Source: Ureibacillus aquaedulcis | Lineage (GTDB): Bacteria; Bacillota; Bacilli; Bacillales_A; Planococcaceae | DNA: 64,000 nucleotides | NCBI RefSeq assembly: GCF_030418165.1 | Contig: NZ_JAUHTQ010000004.1 | Span: forward strand, 186,001-250,000 | Reading direction: 5' to 3' | In this document: positions 53,066 through 62,002 of the stretch, piece by piece | How positions within the stretch are numbered: position 1 is the stretch's first letter | How the letters are laid out: every line of letters starts with the position of its first letter | Notes under the pieces: generated by a model | The model's database searches: none | The model's input: the letters and a program-made list of their open reading frames with translations, nothing else | Told to the model about the DNA's origin: nothing | Made by a program: the position numbers and the translations under genes

Positions 53066-53269
53066 ATGTTTAATTTATACACAAAACTTTCTGGGATGCT
53101 TGTGGTTCTAGGTATAATTCTTGTTGTTGCTAGTTTCTTTGTAAACTTTTCGATTTGGTATGGAATTGAAGTTGCGAAATGCGGTGGCGCTTTATTTATT
53201 ATGTTCCTATTTTTACATCTACTGTCAGAGCATGAATCTAAAAAAACAGAACGAAGTATAGCAGAATAA
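53066..53269 (+). CDS. Small two-helix membrane protein
   Basis: 67 residues from ATG 53066, with AAGGAG upstream. Two transmembrane helices, 'MLVVLGIILVVASFFVNFSI' and 'CGGALFIMFLFLHLL', and a charged tail. Unknown family. The activator-like array upstream matches that of qoxA, and the gene converges on qoxD through a shared terminator, so it may serve respiration. Confidence 0.65.
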   Translation: MFNLYTKLSGMLVVLGIILVVASFFVNFSIWYGIEVAKCGGALFIMFLFLHLLSEHESKKTERSIAE

Positions 53270-53288
53270 ATCATAGTATAAATAAATA

Positions 53289-53325
53289 AAAAAAAGCTTG
53301 AGAAAAGATCTCAAGCTTTTTTTAA
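53289..53325. terminator. Bidirectional terminator for qox operon and small membrane gene
   Basis: AAAAAAGCTTGAGA/TCTCAAGCTTTTTT with a 5-base loop and T-runs on both strands. Confidence 0.9.
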
Positions 53326-53329
53326 TATC

Positions 53330-53611
53330 TTACATATCCCAAAGAAGTATCAGCAGAGTTCCGAAAACGGTAACAAGTGCGATGAATACTGCATATAAAA
53401 TATTTGTATAGATGGATTTACCATCTTTGGATTCACCAGCATGCATGAATACAACAATTTGCAGGAATGCTTGGATAAAGGCTGTTGCTAAAAGAATGGT
53501 CATGCCTACTGTAAATGTCATATCAGTGAAATAAACCAATAATGCTACAGCAGTTAGGACTAAAGAGGCAACAAAGCCTACTACCTGTTTTGCAGGAAAT
53601 AATTCTTTCAT
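53330..53611 (-). CDS. qoxD: Quinol oxidase aa3-type, subunit IV
   Basis: 93 residues, three transmembrane helices ('VVGFVASLVLTAVALLVYFT', 'VGMTILLATAFIQAFLQIVV', 'LYAVFIALVTVFGTLLILL'), matching QoxD. It begins one base after the qoxC stop. Assembly or stability subunit of the terminal quinol oxidase. Confidence 0.94.
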   Translation of the reverse strand: MKELFPAKQVVGFVASLVLTAVALLVYFTDMTFTVGMTILLATAFIQAFLQIVVFMHAGESKDGKSIYTNILYAVFIALVTVFGTLLILLWDM

Positions 53612-53612
53612 A

Positions 53613-54209
53613 TTACATCATTCCTTTCAGATAGATGAAGCTGAAGATGAAAATCCAAACTACATCTAAGAAATGCCAGTAAAGAGAGAAGATAAATGAT
53701 TTATTTGCTGTTTCAGGTGTTAATCCACGTTTTTTTACTTGAAGAAGGATAAAAGTTCCCCAGAATAAACCTAAAGTTACGTGCCCACCGTGTGTTCCTA
53801 ACGTTGTAAGAAGTGCTGCTGTAAAAGCACTTGTTTGATATGTTGCTCCAACATGGTAGTAATGCATGAATTCAAATACCTCTACTCCCAGGAAGCATAG
53901 ACCAAGTAGAAGGGTAATGCCAAAGAATGTCATCATGGCATTTTTGCGACCAAGTCTCATAGCATGAATACCAAGTCCTATTGTAAAACTACTAGTTAAA
54001 AGAACAAACGTTTCAATCAAAACTGGCGTGATTTCAAAAATCTCCGCAGGTGTCGGACCAGAACCAGTACGGCCTTCAAGTGTGAAGTATGCAGTAAAGA
54101 GGGTAGCAAACAGCATAATTTCAGCACCTAAGAAAATCCAGAACCCCAGTATATTTAACTGATTTTGTTGAGTACTATACTCAAGAGGCTGCGAATGATC
54201 GATATGCAT
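53613..54209 (-). CDS. qoxC: Quinol oxidase aa3-type, subunit III
   Basis: 198 residues from ATG 54209, which overlaps the qoxB stop by one base (TAATG). Five transmembrane helices of the CoxC/QoxC type: 'NILGFWIFLGAEIMLFATLF', 'GLCFLGVEVFEFMHYYHVG', 'TALLTTLGTHGGHVTLGLFW' and 'LYWHFLDVVWIFIFSFIYL'. Confidence 0.96.
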   Translation of the reverse strand: MHIDHSQPLEYSTQQNQLNILGFWIFLGAEIMLFATLFTAYFTLEGRTGSGPTPAEIFEITPVLIETFVLLTSSFTIGLGIHAMRLGRKNAMMTFFGITLLLGLCFLGVEVFEFMHYYHVGATYQTSAFTAALLTTLGTHGGHVTLGLFWGTFILLQVKKRGLTPETANKSFIFSLYWHFLDVVWIFIFSFIYLKGMM

Positions 54210-56164
54210 TATTTTGCACCTCCAAGCTTTTCTTCAGTTTCTTTAATTTCTTTCACGGAAATATGACGTCCATGATCTTTTTCGAACGAACGCATCGCCA
54301 TACAAACAAAGATACCGATTAACCCGATCACTGCTGGAACCCATAAAGCAAAGATGAATGAGAAGCCTGCAATGAAGAAGATAATACCCATAATAAATGG
54401 AACTCCACTATTATTCGGCATATGAATTTCTTCGATTTCACCTTTGAATAATACATGGCCATTTTTCTTTGAATCCCAGAATGTTTCACTTGAACTGATT
54501 TGTGGTGTTCTAGCAAAATTGTATTCTGGTACTGGCGTGTGAGTAGCCCATTCTAATGAGCGAGCATCCCATGGGTCACTGCCGATATCTCTTGATGAGT
54601 TTTTAAAGCTATAGTAAACATTATAAACAATAGTTACAAAACCGATTGCCATTAGAGCAGCACCGATGAATGACAGCATGTTTAATGGTCCGAAACCAGT
54701 TGCTTCAGAATAAGTGTACATGCGGCGTGCTTGACCATCTAAACCAGTAAGATACATAGGGAAGAAGGCAAGTACGAAACCAACTGTCAATAACCAAAAT
54801 GTAACTTTACCGATTTTTTCATTTAACATAAAGCCAAAGAATTTTGGCCAATAGTAAGTTAAACCAGCTAGCATAGCGAATACTACACCAGGAATAATTG
54901 TATTATGGAAGTGGGCAACCAAGAACATTGTATTATGATATTGGTAGTCTGCCGCTGACATTGCAAGCATTACTCCTGTAACCCCACCAATAGTAAACAG
55001 TGGGATAAAACCAATTGAATAAAGCATCGGGACCGTAAAGCGGATTTTCCCTTTCCACATCGTGAATAACCAGTTAAAGATTTTAACCCCTGTCGGTACA
55101 GCAATCGCCATTGTCGTAATGGAGAAGATACTGTTTGTAAGCGCTCCTTGACCCATTGTAAAGAAGTGGTGAGTCCATACCAAGAACGATAGCAAGGAAA
55201 TTAGAATCATTGACCAAACCATTGATGAGTAGCCATAAAGGTTACGTCTTGAGAATGTTGAAATGATTTCACTGTATAATCCGAATGCCGGTAAGATTAA
55301 GATATATACTTCAGGGTGACCCCAAATCCAGAAGAAGTTGGCCCAAAGCATATCCATACCGCCGCTTTCTGTAGTAAAGAAATTCGTTGCGAATAATCGG
55401 TCTGTTGTACCCATGATTAAAGCAACTGTCAATACAGGGAAAGCGAAAACAATAATTACGTTCGCAATAAATGCAGACCATGTAAACATAGGCATTTTCA
55501 TAAGGGTCATACCAGGTGCACGCATTTTTAAAATCGTTGTACACATGTTAATACCCGTCATTAACGAACCGATCCCTGAAATTTGGATTGCTAGCATATA
55601 ATAGTTCGTACCTACTGATTCACTGAAATCATTGCCTGCAAGAGGGAAGTATGAAGTCCAGCCTGCATCCGGTGAACCACCGACTACGAATGAAATATTA
55701 AATAGCATAGCTCCGGCAAAGAATAACCAGAAGCTTAAAGCATTTAATCGTGGGAAGGCCACGTCTCGTGCACCGATTTGCAGGGGCACGATCAAGTTCA
55801 TAAATGCAAAGATGAATGGCATCGCCATAAAGATAATCATTACAACACCGTGAGTAGTAAAAATCTCGTTATAGTGTTGTGCGTCAAGTAATTTTGCATC
55901 GGGTGTAGCAAGTTGGGCACGCATCATGATCGCATCTGCACCGCCACGGAAGAGCATTAGTAGGGCAGAAACCAAGTACATAATCCCGATTTTTTTATGG
56001 TCGACTGTTGTTAACCATTCGCGCCATAAATAGCCCCATTTTTTGAAATATGTTAAGCCTGCAACAATTCCAATACTAGTTAAAGCAATGGCAACCATTG
56101 AAGCATAAATAGCCGGGCTTGGATGAGGGATAGCAAAACGCTCAAAGAATTCCAAGAATTCCAT
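54209..56164 (-). CDS. qoxB: Quinol oxidase aa3-type, subunit I
   Basis: 651 residues; ATG 56164 (GAAAGGAG upstream) is preferred over TTG 56182. Heme-copper oxidase catalytic subunit: low-spin heme region '[20 protein letters not shown]', the crosslinked His-Tyr in '[15 protein letters not shown]', CuB histidines '[10 protein letters not shown]', K-channel region and '[12 protein letters not shown]' for the hemes. It oxidises menaquinol, reduces O2 to water and pumps protons. Full length. Confidence 0.97.
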   Translation of the reverse strand: MEFLEFFERFAIPHPSPAIYASMVAIALTSIGIVAGLTYFKKWGYLWREWLTTVDHKKIGIMYLVSALLMLFRGGADAIMMRAQLATPDAKLLDAQHYNEIFTTHGVVMIIFMAMPFIFAFMNLIVPLQIGARDVAFPRLNALSFWLFFAGAMLFNISFVVGGSPDAGWTSYFPLAGNDFSESVGTNYYMLAIQISGIGSLMTGINMCTTILKMRAPGMTLMKMPMFTWSAFIANVIIVFAFPVLTVALIMGTTDRLFATNFFTTESGGMDMLWANFFWIWGHPEVYILILPAFGLYSEIISTFSRRNLYGYSSMVWSMILISLLSFLVWTHHFFTMGQGALTNSIFSITTMAIAVPTGVKIFNWLFTMWKGKIRFTVPMLYSIGFIPLFTIGGVTGVMLAMSAADYQYHNTMFLVAHFHNTIIPGVVFAMLAGLTYYWPKFFGFMLNEKIGKVTFWLLTVGFVLAFFPMYLTGLDGQARRMYTYSEATGFGPLNMLSFIGAALMAIGFVTIVYNVYYSFKNSSRDIGSDPWDARSLEWATHTPVPEYNFARTPQISSSETFWDSKKNGHVLFKGEIEEIHMPNNSGVPFIMGIIFFIAGFSFIFALWVPAVIGLIGIFVCMAMRSFEKDHGRHISVKEIKETEEKLGGAK

Positions 56165-56225
56165 CCTTTTTTCTCCTTTCAAGATAAAATACCAATCTAT
56201 AAAACCCTGGTTTTATCTTTTCAAA

Positions 56226-57146
56226 TTAATGACCGCTGTGATCTGTTTCTTCTTCAGTATGATTTTCGTGATTAGAATGTTCGTGACTTTCATCGCTGTC
56301 TTCATCAGAAACTTCGTTATGTGCATGCTCTGGAGCAGGACTGAATTCCAAATGTGTTCCTGTGAATGTCATTTGACCAAGGTGACCAGGTTCTAATAAT
56401 GTTTCAAATTCATCTTCTGTAAGTGGTTTAGCTGTATCGTGAACTTCATCCACCCATTCGTCATAATCTGCTTGAGACATAGCCGTTACATTGAACGTAT
56501 TTTCTGCAAATCCTTTACCACTAAAGTTTGCATTTCGTCCCATATACTCACCAGCTTCATCAGCAGCTAAGTGTAATGTAGTGACCATATCGGACATTGC
56601 ATATTTCTGACCGCCAAGTTGCGGAATCCAGAAACTTGTAATCGGACCGTAAGAATAAAGTTTGAACTCTATAGGACGGTCAGTCGGGATATATAGATAG
56701 TTCACAGTTTCGATACCTTCTTCAGGATAACTAAAATGCCATTTCCAGTCAGAAGAGGAAGCGTATATAACTAAGGGTTCTTGATTTTCATAACCTTCTG
56801 GTGTTGATTCAACAATATAATTACTTTTTACTGAGACAAATGATAAATAAGCTACTATTAATATAGGAACACCAACACAAACGATTTCAACCCATTTATT
56901 TCCGTGAATGTGTGGCGGTTCGTAATCATCAGGTTGTTTTGAAGCACGATATTTAAATAAGATATATGCCAAGATAACCATGACAACGATTACAATAACA
57001 GACATGATGCCAATTGATAACATAATATCATTTGCTTGTCTTTCGGCTTGTGGTCCTTTCGGATCTAATACTAAAAGTGGTTCACACCCAGCCAGTACAA
57101 AGACAAGTGCCATCATGGACGTTAATAATGTCCATTTTTTTCTCAT
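56226..57146 (-). CDS. qoxA: Quinol oxidase aa3-type, subunit II with His-rich tail
   Basis: 306 residues from ATG 57146 (AAGGTG 8 bases upstream). Signal peptide with lipobox 'VLAGC' (Cys 21), two transmembrane helices (about 40-65 and about 90-108), then the cupredoxin domain ('WKWHFSYPEEGIETVNYLYI', 'SFWIPQLGGQKYAMSDMVTT'). The CuA Cys ligands are absent, as expected for a quinol oxidase. The last about 35 residues are Asp/Glu/His-rich with eight histidines, an unusual extension on the outer face. Confidence 0.96.
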   Translation of the reverse strand: MRKKWTLLTSMMALVFVLAGCEPLLVLDPKGPQAERQANDIMLSIGIMSVIVIVVMVILAYILFKYRASKQPDDYEPPHIHGNKWVEIVCVGVPILIVAYLSFVSVKSNYIVESTPEGYENQEPLVIYASSSDWKWHFSYPEEGIETVNYLYIPTDRPIEFKLYSYGPITSFWIPQLGGQKYAMSDMVTTLHLAADEAGEYMGRNANFSGKGFAENTFNVTAMSQADYDEWVDEVHDTAKPLTEDEFETLLEPGHLGQMTFTGTHLEFSPAPEHAHNEVSDEDSDESHEHSNHENHTEEETDHSGH

Positions 57147-57258
57147 AAAGATATTCACCTTCCCTTATTCGTCAAAAGAAAATCACCCATCGACTTCCTC
57201 CAACACTATAACTCTATTTTAATCATAGGAATAGTAAAATCTCTGTTTTTAAGATGAA

Positions 57259-57313
57259 TTCACAAAAGGTTCACCTCTTATTCAAAAGTTATTCACATAA
57301 AGTTCACGATTTA
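57259..57313 (-). promoter_or_regulatory. Five 11-bp tandem GTGAAY repeats upstream of qoxA
   Basis: On the plus strand TTCACA, TTCACC, TTCAAA, TTCACA and TTCACG start at 57259, 57270, 57281, 57292 and 57303, exactly 11 bp apart. On the coding strand of qoxA they read GTGAA(C/T), 110-165 bases before the start. TTTTGTGAATT within the block matches the ResD-type motif TTTGTGAAT. Confidence 0.75.
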
Positions 57314-57424
57314 TCAATAACTATACCGAAATGTTAAAAACTGGTATGAAAACGCGTTCATTTTCCTTTTTTTATGTTGAAAACAGGCATTACTTTAAAT
57401 TGGTATGGAAAATATATTATATAG

Positions 57425-57458
57425 AAATAAAAAAGATCCCTTTTTAAAAGAGATCTTT
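57425..57458 (-). terminator. Terminator of 46-aa gene
   Basis: AAAAAAGATCCCTTTT/AAAAGAGATCTTT imperfect stem ending in T-run on the minus strand. Confidence 0.65.
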
Positions 57459-57505
57459 CAGTACATGATGAAATTGATATTCAATTTTTTTGATATAACT
57501 TTAAG

Positions 57506-57646
57506 CTAATCGTTAATTTTATTGTCCTGGAATTCAATTTTCTTTAACGCCCTGTCAAAATTTTGTTCCTGGGAAATCTCTTCGCGGCTGTTATGTTTCT
57601 TTGGTTTTTTCATGTTCCTGAATGTTGTGCTAGATTTTTTAGCCAT
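57506..57646 (-). CDS. Small basic protein (46 aa)
   Basis: 46 residues from ATG 57646, with GGAGGTGAAGAA just upstream. It begins 'MAKKSSTTFRNMKKPKKHNS' and ends 'ALKKIEFQDNKIND'. Very basic first half, disordered, compatible with nucleic-acid binding or a small spore protein. Own terminator follows. Not recognised. Confidence 0.65.
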   Translation of the reverse strand: MAKKSSTTFRNMKKPKKHNSREEISQEQNFDRALKKIEFQDNKIND

Positions 57647-57814
57647 ATTTCTTCACCTCCGTCTTTGTATTTTGCACTTTTTTTGGATTGCGATTCATTC
57701 GCAAGGCATCAATCAGGAACTCACCTTTGCTAAAATTTTCCTCGAATATTAAGCTATTAGCCCTTCCAATTATGTGCAAACAGCATTAACTAGTAAATAG
57801 AAGGAGGGCTGAAA

Positions 57815-58333
57815 ATGGGTTTGGACTGGAATACCAATAAAGATACAAATGATGATCGCGGGAGTAATCGCATTGAAAGCGAAGTGATTTTTGAGAGAAA
57901 TTCGCTCATCATCGGTCAAAACTTTTGTGTGAATGCGATGATCGGCGAGGCGCAAAAATTGGTTATTGAAGAAAATAATGATTCAAAAAAAATTGAAGAG
58001 TCATCGGAATTTGAGGATTCCTCCGTTTTTTTCCACGAATCAGAAACGGTACAAGAAGCACCTAAAAATCAGGATTACACACTCATTTATGCAGCTCCAG
58101 CGTCACCCATGCGTGCACCACTTCTGATTACTGTAATCGCGCGAAATTTATCTGAAAACGATGTCTTGATAAGTATAGAAGATGATGAAGAGGTGTTGGT
58201 AGAAGAAATTGTTCCAGCCCGTTCGGAATTGGCATTAACTGCTCAAAATGCCCTATTTTTAAGAGCATTGGCACTTTCCCCGAGTCAGGTGCAGTTTTTC
58301 ATCAGTGTCTATCATCCAACAAGTTCGTATTAG
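57815..58333 (+). CDS. Hypothetical protein, possible spore-surface type
   Basis: 172 residues from ATG 57815 (GAAGGAGGG upstream). Acidic Ser/Glu-rich middle (about 50-85) between two strand-rich parts. The C-terminal part 'PLLITVIARNLSENDVLISI' and 'VPARSELALTAQNALFLRAL' looks like a small beta-sandwich found in coat or appendage proteins, but the similarity is only general. No signal peptide. Function unknown. Confidence 0.6.
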   Translation: MGLDWNTNKDTNDDRGSNRIESEVIFERNSLIIGQNFCVNAMIGEAQKLVIEENNDSKKIEESSEFEDSSVFFHESETVQEAPKNQDYTLIYAAPASPMRAPLLITVIARNLSENDVLISIEDDEEVLVEEIVPARSELALTAQNALFLRALALSPSQVQFFISVYHPTSSY

Positions 58334-58854
58334 CAAATGAGACAGCCAACACAAAATCGGTAATTACTGCCTAATTTTAAATGCTCCAATTAGTTGGAGG
58401 TTCGGGTATGCATCACTGACCTCTATTATTTGGAAACCTGGAATGAACTTCTACATACGAATTTAGAAGCTCAAAAAATTACAAAATCAAAAGATGAAAT
58501 TAAAATTTAAAATGTAATATCATTCAAGATATGGCGAATTACAAAATTTGCTAAAGAGGTAATGTTGCTGGAATATTTAAGCTAATGGGGCCATGAGGGG
58601 ATTGCAATATACTATATATTTGAAATTTGGAAAGCTAAAAAATCTTATTGAAAAGGTTGGCGTATACCAGCCTTTTTTTCATTTTCCCCATTAAACAAGA
58701 TAACCATTAAATAAAAAATGAAAACGCTTTTATTTTTTTGCATAAGTAGGTTTCGATCTTCATACCGTGTTGTAAATGAGTATTCTAAGAAATTGTGAAT
58801 GTTGTTTGACAATTTTATACTCAAATAAATTTAGTACTAAGGAGATGTATTTGT
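58334..58854. other. Intergenic with terminator and gene fragment
   Basis: A stem AAAGGTTGG/CCAGCCTTT with seven T (58652-58680) ends some plus-strand transcript. At about 58405-58510 a GGAGG-preceded ATG opens three codons and stops, while the next frame continues for about 30 codons. A promoter candidate TTGTGA-N16-TATACT (58793-58820) precedes the acyl-CoA dehydrogenase. Confidence 0.45.
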
Positions 58855-60021
58855 ATGGATTTTACATTAACTGATGAACAGAAAATGATTCAAAAAACTG
58901 TTAGAGATTTTGTAAATAAAGAACTTAAACCGTTGGAACAAGAAGTTTTGAAAAACGAAAGAGAAGGCAGACCGGGTATCTCGCGTGAAAAAGTAAAAGA
59001 ATTAAGAGAAAAGGCTAAAGCTATTGGTTTCTGGGGCATTAATACGCCTGAAGAATATGGTGGAGCTGACTTGGGACCGATTATGTCGGTATTGATTGCA
59101 ATGGAATTGGGAAGAACCTATGTACCATTTAACTTTGGAGGTTCAGCCGACAACATTTTATATCTGTGCAATGAGGAACAAAAACAGAAATATTTGATTC
59201 CTACTATTAATGGAGAAAGACGATCTTGCTTTGCTTTGACGGAACCAGGCGCTGGCTCGGATGCGAGAAGCATCCAAATGCAGGCGATCAAAGATGGCGA
59301 TCATTGGGTTTTAAACGGAGAAAAAGTATTTATTACAAATGGGAATGAAGCAGATTTTGCGATGGTTTTTGCCGTTACCGATAAAGAAAAAGGTGCTAAT
59401 GGTGGAGTAACTTGTTTCCTTGTAGACCGAGAAATGGGTTGGAAATCGGAATATATTTATACAATGGGAGAATGGGGACCGGCAACCCTGGTATTTGATA
59501 ATGTACGGGTTCCGGAAGAAAATATTTTAGGAGAAATCGGTCAAGGGTTTAACCTAGGTATGCAATGGATTGGTCAAGGTCGGTATATGATTCCGGCAGG
59601 AGCGATTGGGGCTGCAGAACGACTATTGCAAATGGCCATCGATTATTCAAAAACACGTGTAACCTTCGGAAAACCAATAGCTGAACGTCAGGCGATCCAA
59701 TGGATGATTGCTGATTCGGCTGTAGAGATTGAAGCAGCTAAATGGATTGTGTTCAAAGCTGCATGGATGGCTGAAAATGGAATGGATGCTCGTCACCAAT
59801 CATCGATGGCTAAATTAAATGGCGCAATTATGGCAAACGAGGTTGTTGATCGTGTGCTGCAAATTCATGGAGGAATGGGTTATACAAAAGAGTTGCCGAT
59901 TGAACGCTGGTATAGAGAGTTAAGACTATATCGTATTTTTGAAGGTACTGACGAGATTCAACGCCGCACAATTGCACGTAATCTATTAAAAGGTCATGCA
60001 AAAGTCGGGGAGTTATTATAA
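58855..60021 (+). CDS. Acyl-CoA dehydrogenase
   Basis: 388 residues from ATG 58855 (AAGGAGATG upstream). FAD flavoenzyme introducing a 2,3 double bond into an acyl-CoA. Seen: 'FTLTDEQKMIQKTVRDFV', 'FALTEPGAGSDARSIQMQA', 'KVFITNGNEADFAMVFAV', 'RVTFGKPIAERQAIQWMIAD', 'QIHGGMGYTKELPIERWYR' and the catalytic Glu in 'YRIFEGTDEIQRR'. First gene of the acyl-CoA cluster. The subfamily resembles enzymes for branched or cyclic acyl chains. Confidence 0.95.
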   Translation: MDFTLTDEQKMIQKTVRDFVNKELKPLEQEVLKNEREGRPGISREKVKELREKAKAIGFWGINTPEEYGGADLGPIMSVLIAMELGRTYVPFNFGGSADNILYLCNEEQKQKYLIPTINGERRSCFALTEPGAGSDARSIQMQAIKDGDHWVLNGEKVFITNGNEADFAMVFAVTDKEKGANGGVTCFLVDREMGWKSEYIYTMGEWGPATLVFDNVRVPEENILGEIGQGFNLGMQWIGQGRYMIPAGAIGAAERLLQMAIDYSKTRVTFGKPIAERQAIQWMIADSAVEIEAAKWIVFKAAWMAENGMDARHQSSMAKLNGAIMANEVVDRVLQIHGGMGYTKELPIERWYRELRLYRIFEGTDEIQRRTIARNLLKGHAKVGELL

Positions 60022-60164
60022 CAGCTTCTTGCAATACGTTGTTTTATTAACATACTACCCAGTCAGTTGTTATACCGTAATAATACTAACCGGTTAGTTA
60101 TGGTCCGTACTCTTAAATGAATAGATTGTTAGTCACATTTTTATCGTTGGAAAGGGGGGCAAAT

Positions 60165-61304
60165 ATGAAATCGGATAGAATAGCGGCCATTGTCGGCGTT
60201 GCCGAATCTGACATAGGTAAAATCCCAGGCAAGAATGTCTTGCAGCTCCAGGCACAAGCAGCGAAATCAGCGCTAGAGGACGCCGGGTTAACAAAAAATG
60301 ATATTGATGCTGTGTTCACGGCAGGGAATTGGGCATGGGCACCAAACCTGATGTTAGCTGAATACCTGGGAATCCAGCCCAAATTTACAGATTCCACAAA
60401 CATCGGGGGTTCCTCTTTTGAGGCCCATGTCGGCCACGCTGCAGCAGGTATAGAGGCAGGATTATTTGAAGTAGCACTCATTACTTATGGGAGCACAAAC
60501 CGAACAAATCCATCCAATTCCACTTTTAAATCGCCACTTACGGCTCAATATGAATTGCCTTACGGTTTGCCGACACCTGTTGGAGCATACGCATTGGCTG
60601 CTATGCGACATATGCATCAATATGGTACAACATCGGAACAATTGGCAGAAATCGCAGTTGCAACAAGAAAATGGGCGCTATTAAATGAGAAGGCATACAT
60701 GAAAGAGCCGATTGAAATAGAGGATGTGCTAAACTCACGAAAAATCGCTGACCCCTTGCGTTTACTAGATTGCTGCTTAGTAACTGACGGTGGTGGGGCA
60801 GTAATAGTTGCTTCCAAAAATGTTGCATCTAAACTTAACAAAAAACCTGTATGGATCTTGGGTCATGGTGAATCTCATTCTCACAACACGATTGCCAATA
60901 TGCCTGACTTAACTGTTACAAGTGCAAGGGAATCAGGAAAAAGAGCATTTGAGATGGCAGGAATCACACAGGATGAGATCGATGTGGCAGAAATCTATGA
61001 TTCTTTCACTATAACGGTATTATTGACACTTGAATCACTTGGTTTTTGCAAACCTGGAGAAGGCGGTGCATTTGTAAGCGGGCAACGAACAGCTCCAGGG
61101 GGTGATTTCCCTATGAATACTAACGGTGGTGGGTTATCTTATTGCCACCCTGGGATGTATGGCATCTTCTTGTTAATAGAGGCAACTCGTCAATTAAGAG
61201 GTGAATGTAGTTCACGCCAAGTGGAAAATGCAAAGCTTGCTTTGGTTCACGGAACAGGTGGAGTTCTATCCTCAACCTCAACCGTGATTCTAGGAGGGGA
61301 TTAA
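60165..61304 (+). CDS. Thiolase-fold lipid-transfer protein (SCP2/Ltp2-like)
   Basis: 379 residues from ATG 60165 (GGAAAGGGGGG upstream). Thiolase fold: 'AAIVGVAESDIGKIPGKNVL', 'YLGIQPKFTDSTNIGGSSFE', 'GAYALAAMRHMHQYGTTSEQ', 'VAEIYDSFTITVLLTLESLG', 'NGGGLSYCHPGMYGIFLLIE', 'HGTGGVLSSTSTVILGG'. At the nucleophile position (GGSSFEAH) there is no cysteine, as in Ltp2-type retro-aldolases. It abuts a DUF35 gene, the usual partner. Confidence 0.9.
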   Translation: MKSDRIAAIVGVAESDIGKIPGKNVLQLQAQAAKSALEDAGLTKNDIDAVFTAGNWAWAPNLMLAEYLGIQPKFTDSTNIGGSSFEAHVGHAAAGIEAGLFEVALITYGSTNRTNPSNSTFKSPLTAQYELPYGLPTPVGAYALAAMRHMHQYGTTSEQLAEIAVATRKWALLNEKAYMKEPIEIEDVLNSRKIADPLRLLDCCLVTDGGGAVIVASKNVASKLNKKPVWILGHGESHSHNTIANMPDLTVTSARESGKRAFEMAGITQDEIDVAEIYDSFTITVLLTLESLGFCKPGEGGAFVSGQRTAPGGDFPMNTNGGGLSYCHPGMYGIFLLIEATRQLRGECSSRQVENAKLALVHGTGGVLSSTSTVILGGD

Positions 61305-61703
61305 ATGATAAAAGATTTGATTCATTCGGCGTTTGATGAAGAATCAAAACCATTTTGGGATGGCTTGATGAATGAAAAACTGCTCATTCAGTATTGTAGC
61401 GATTGTCATCAATATATCTTTTATCCAAGAACAATTTGCCCTCATTGTTTTTCAGAAGATATAAGCTGGCAAGAGTCATGTGGAAATGGCAGAATCTATA
61501 GTTATACTGTTGTACACCAAGCATTTGGCCAATTTAAGGGCGACACTCCTTTTGTAGTAGGCATCATTGAACTTGACGAGGGAGTAAGGATGATGTCAAG
61601 GATTATTGGTGATAAAGAACAAATTGCTATTGATCAACCAGTCTCTGTTGTGTTTGCAAAGGTTGAAAATGAGTTGGTTCTTCCATATTTTCAAGTAACT
61701 TAG
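61305..61703 (+). CDS. DUF35 OB-fold / zinc-ribbon acyl-CoA-binding partner
   Basis: 132 residues; its ATG directly follows the preceding stop codon. Rubredoxin-like zinc ribbon 'YCSDCHQYIFYPRTICPHCF' (two CxxC) then an OB fold ('GNGRIYSYTVVHQAFGQF', 'PFVVGIIELDEGVRMMSRI'). Such proteins form complexes with thiolase-like or Ltp2 aldolase proteins and bind the acyl-CoA. Translation is coupled to the thiolase-fold gene, supporting a complex. Confidence 0.93.
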   Translation: MIKDLIHSAFDEESKPFWDGLMNEKLLIQYCSDCHQYIFYPRTICPHCFSEDISWQESCGNGRIYSYTVVHQAFGQFKGDTPFVVGIIELDEGVRMMSRIIGDKEQIAIDQPVSVVFAKVENELVLPYFQVT

Positions 61704-61738
61704 TAAACTTCCAGGTACTCGCAAAGCAAAAGTACAAA

Positions 61739-61769
61739 ACGGAAGAAAGAACCTCTTCCGTTTGTTTTT
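61739..61769 (+). terminator. Terminator of acyl-CoA trio
   Basis: ACGGAAGA/TCTTCCGT stem followed by TTGTTTTT. Confidence 0.75.
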
Positions 61770-61797
61770 AAAAGAAAAGAAAAAGTCAAAAAATCTT

Positions 61798-61960
61798 GAG
61801 CTAGCAGTATTTAGCAGCAGGTGCTAGCTCCAGGAGGAAACTTGAATCGCCGTTTTAAGAACATAAAGTGTATTTTGGCTATTCTAAGATCCCACAATGA
61901 TCTGCTAGTGCCCATCTACTTCTGCAGATGGTCTCAAGTTTTTTCGGAGCTGGCGAGCAC
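61798..61960 (+). promoter_or_regulatory. Candidate attenuator leader of the MFS gene
   Basis: GAGCTAGCA (61798-61806) pairs with TGCTAGCTC (61822-61830), just before the AGGAGG of the leader ORF. The same 3' arm, GTGCTAGCTCC (61821-61831), can instead pair with GGAGCT-GGCG-AGCAC (61946-61960). A third stem CCATCT/AGATGG (61912-61931) is followed by six T residues. These pairings are mutually exclusive in part, as in attenuators. Confidence 0.55.
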
Positions 61961-62000
61961 TTTTGCGCTTTTTCTAAAAAAAGTGAAAGAAGATGAATAG
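61842..62000 (+). CDS. 52-codon leader ORF of the MFS gene
   Basis: TTG 61842 has a perfect AGGAGG 4-5 bases upstream. The frame runs 52 codons ('LNRRFKNIKCILAILRSHND' at its start, 'ALFLKKVKEDE' at its end) to TAG 61998, two bases before the MFS ATG. It spans all the alternative hairpins. It may be a leader peptide whose translation controls the transporter. No homology recognised. Confidence 0.5.
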   Translation: MNRRFKNIKCILAILRSHNDLLVPIYFCRWSQVFSELASTFALFLKKVKEDE

Positions 62001-62002
62001 TT

